From: 13-2-20CM-66-19 sp963824395
GTDB lineage: Bacteria; Pseudomonadota; Gammaproteobacteria; Steroidobacterales; Steroidobacteraceae
Assembly: GCA_963824395.1 (NCBI GenBank)
Contig: CAWGPF010000001.1
Span: forward strand, 2,170,001 to 2,234,000
Direction of reading: 5' to 3'
Length of the DNA stretch: 64,000 nucleotides
A program made the position numbers and the translations under genes. Positions 62,578 through 64,000 of the stretch are shown one piece after another. The notes under the pieces are model-generated. The model was not told the origin of the DNA, made no database searches, and worked only from the letters and a program-made list of their open reading frames with translations. Position 1 is the first letter of the stretch; each line of letters starts with the position of its first letter.

Positions 62578-64000
62578 TCAGAGCAGCGGCACCAGGAGCA
62601 GCGCCACGATGTTGATGATCTTGATCAACGGGTTGATCGCAGGACCCGCCGTGTCCTTGTAAGGATCGCCCACGGTGTCACCGGTGACGGCCGCCTTGTG
62701 GGCATCCGAGCCCTTGCCACCGAAGTTGCCTTCCTCGATGTACTTCTTGGCGTTATCCCAGGCACCACCGCCGGTGGTCATCGAGATCGCGACGAACAGG
62801 CCCGTGACGATGGTACCGATCAGGAGGCCGCCGAGCGCGCGGATGCCGGCGCCCGCGCCCATGAGCATGTTCATCACCACCACCAGCACGATCGGGACCA
62901 GAATCGGCAGGAGCGAGGGCACGATCATCTCGCGGATGGCCGAGCGCGTGAGCAGATCCACGGCGCGCGAGTAATCAGGCTTCTCGGTGCCGGCCATGAT
63001 GCCCTTGATTTCGCGGAACTGGCGCCGCACCTCGTTCACCACTGAGCCTGCCGCGCGACCGACGGCCTCCATCGCCATGGCGGCGAACAGATAAGGCACG
63101 AGGCCGCCGATGAAGAGGCCGATGATCACGGCCGGGTCGGACAGGGAGAACACGGCGAGCTTGCCCGCGGCCTCAAGGTTGTGCGTGTAGTCGGCGAATA
63201 GCACCAGCGCGGCGAGACCCGCCGAGCCGATGGCGTAGCCCTTGGTGACCGCCTTGGTGGTATTGCCCACCGCGTCCAGAGGATCGGTGATGTCGCGCAC
63301 CGACTTCGGGAGTCCCGCCATCTCGGCGATGCCGCCGGCGTTGTCGGTGATCGGGCCGTAGGCATCGAGCGCTACGATCATGCCGGTCATGGAGAGCATC
63401 GAGGTCGCGGCGATGGCGATGCCATAGAGGCCATCAAGCGCGAACGCGCCCCAGATAGCCAGACACACCGCGATCACCGGCAGCGCGGTCGACTTCATCG
63501 ACACGCCGAGACCAGCGATGATGTTGGTGGCATGACCGGTCTGCGAGGCCGCGGCCACCTTGCGCACCGGGCTGTACTCGGTGGCGGTGTAGTACTCGGT
63601 GATCATGATCATGGCGGCGGTGAGGCCCAGGCCGATGAGCGTGCACCCGTATAGCGGCCCGAGGCGGGCGCCCATGAGCTTCTGGGTGATGAAATAGAAG
63701 GCCACGGCGGACACCAGGGCCGAGACGATCACGCCCTTGTAGAGCGCGTTCATGATCTTGCCGCCGGCACGGGCCGAGACGAAGAACGTGCCGATGATCG
63801 AGGACACGATCGAGGCCGCACCGAGCGCCAGCGGGTAGATGACGGCCGCGAGTGAGGCATCGGCGCCGTCGCGTCCGAACAGCAGGCCGCCGAGGAGCAT
63901 GGTGGCGACGATCGTGACCGCGTAGGTTTCGAACAGATCGGCAGCCATGCCGGCGCAGTCACCGACGTTGTCGCCGACGTTGTCGGCGATCACCGCCGGG
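62578..64000 (-). CDS. hppA: H+-translocating membrane pyrophosphatase, 5' end outside window
   Basis: C-terminal two thirds of a membrane-embedded pyrophosphatase that pumps H+ (or Na+) using PPi. The frame runs off the right edge at DNVGDNVGDCAGMAADLFE, the substrate-binding motif, so the start is missing. About eleven membrane segments remain. The segment GNTTKAVTKGYAIGSA has Lys where K+-dependent enzymes have Ala, so this is a K+-independent type, usually an H+ pump. The C-terminal motif GDTVGDPYKDTAGPAINPLIK is present. Any start called inside the window would be internal. Confidence 0.96.
   Translation of the reverse strand, partial: PAVIADNVGDNVGDCAGMAADLFETYAVTIVATMLLGGLLFGRDGADASLAAVIYPLALGAASIVSSIIGTFFVSARAGGKIMNALYKGVIVSALVSAVAFYFITQKLMGARLGPLYGCTLIGLGLTAAMIMITEYYTATEYSPVRKVAAASQTGHATNIIAGLGVSMKSTALPVIAVCLAIWGAFALDGLYGIAIAATSMLSMTGMIVALDAYGPITDNAGGIAEMAGLPKSVRDITDPLDAVGNTTKAVTKGYAIGSAGLAALVLFADYTHNLEAAGKLAVFSLSDPAVIIGLFIGGLVPYLFAAMAMEAVGRAAGSVVNEVRRQFREIKGIMAGTEKPDYSRAVDLLTRSAIREMIVPSLLPILVPIVLVVVMNMLMGAGAGIRALGGLLIGTIVTGLFVAISMTTGGGAWDNAKKYIEEGNFGGKGSDAHKAAVTGDTVGDPYKDTAGPAINPLIKIINIVALLLVPLL

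Overview
The window is a gene-dense, very GC-rich bacterial chromosome segment with no tRNA or rRNA gene, CRISPR array, insertion sequence or prophage block that I can see. Gene content and order point to a gammaproteobacterium: dusB-fis, rhlB/trxA-rho, aroQ-accB-accC-prmA, PlsB, SpeA, GlnE, KdkA and WaaA together. Homospermidine synthase, a HrcA-type CIRCE operator, Ycf46-like AAA and TolB/TPR proteins suggest a deep-branching, non-enteric lineage (for example Steroidobacterales/Nevskiales-like). The exact placement is inference.

Layout. 1-3.5 kb: 3' part of a UvrD/Rep helicase, an exported methyltransferase-fold lipoprotein, an RRM RNA-binding protein and a GDT1-type cation exporter. 3.5-11.5 kb: a TIR-TolB-TPR membrane protein, arginine decarboxylase, a rhodanese-type sulfurtransferase, a GST, homospermidine synthase and GreB; SpeA and Hss are two steps of a homospermidine route. 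11.5-17.3 kb: a 68-aa protein, then an envelope cluster lemA - TPM - TPM - L,D-transpeptidase, followed by a lone contractile-tail sheath gene. 17.3-26.5 kb: 5-oxoprolinase, alpha/beta hydrolase, SDR, PlsB and a Ycf46-like AAA ATPase. 26.5-32 kb: ArfB, MscS-type channel, YdcH, then rhlB divergent from trxA-rho (RNA turnover and termination). 32-42.5 kb: a predicted beta-barrel protein, then a long leftward series aroQ-accB-accC-prmA-zinc-ribbon protein-dusB-fis-purH-purD-thioesterase. 42.5-47.6 kb: dsbD-tlpA (periplasmic thiol redox) and groES-groEL with both a sigma-32-like promoter and a CIRCE element. 47.6-60 kb: a beta-helix lipoprotein, GlnE, zf-CHCC protein, DUF6165, an HTH-TolB-TPR regulator, a GT9 glycosyltransferase, KdkA, WaaA, a TolC-like channel and a Pcm-like methyltransferase (LPS core and envelope). 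60-64 kb: a PAS-GGDEF-EAL protein and the C-terminal part of a K+-independent membrane pyrophosphatase.

Most genes are ordinary housekeeping. The unusual items are the orphan tail sheath beside an L,D-transpeptidase, the TIR-TolB-TPR protein with an HTH-TolB-TPR relative elsewhere in the window, the disordered N-terminal extension of Rho next to a Gly/Arg-tailed RhlB, a small ORF that appears translationally coupled to rhlB, a probable CTG start for glnE, an intrinsic terminator between fis and purH, and the dual control region of groES. No gap between called genes exceeds 300 bases.
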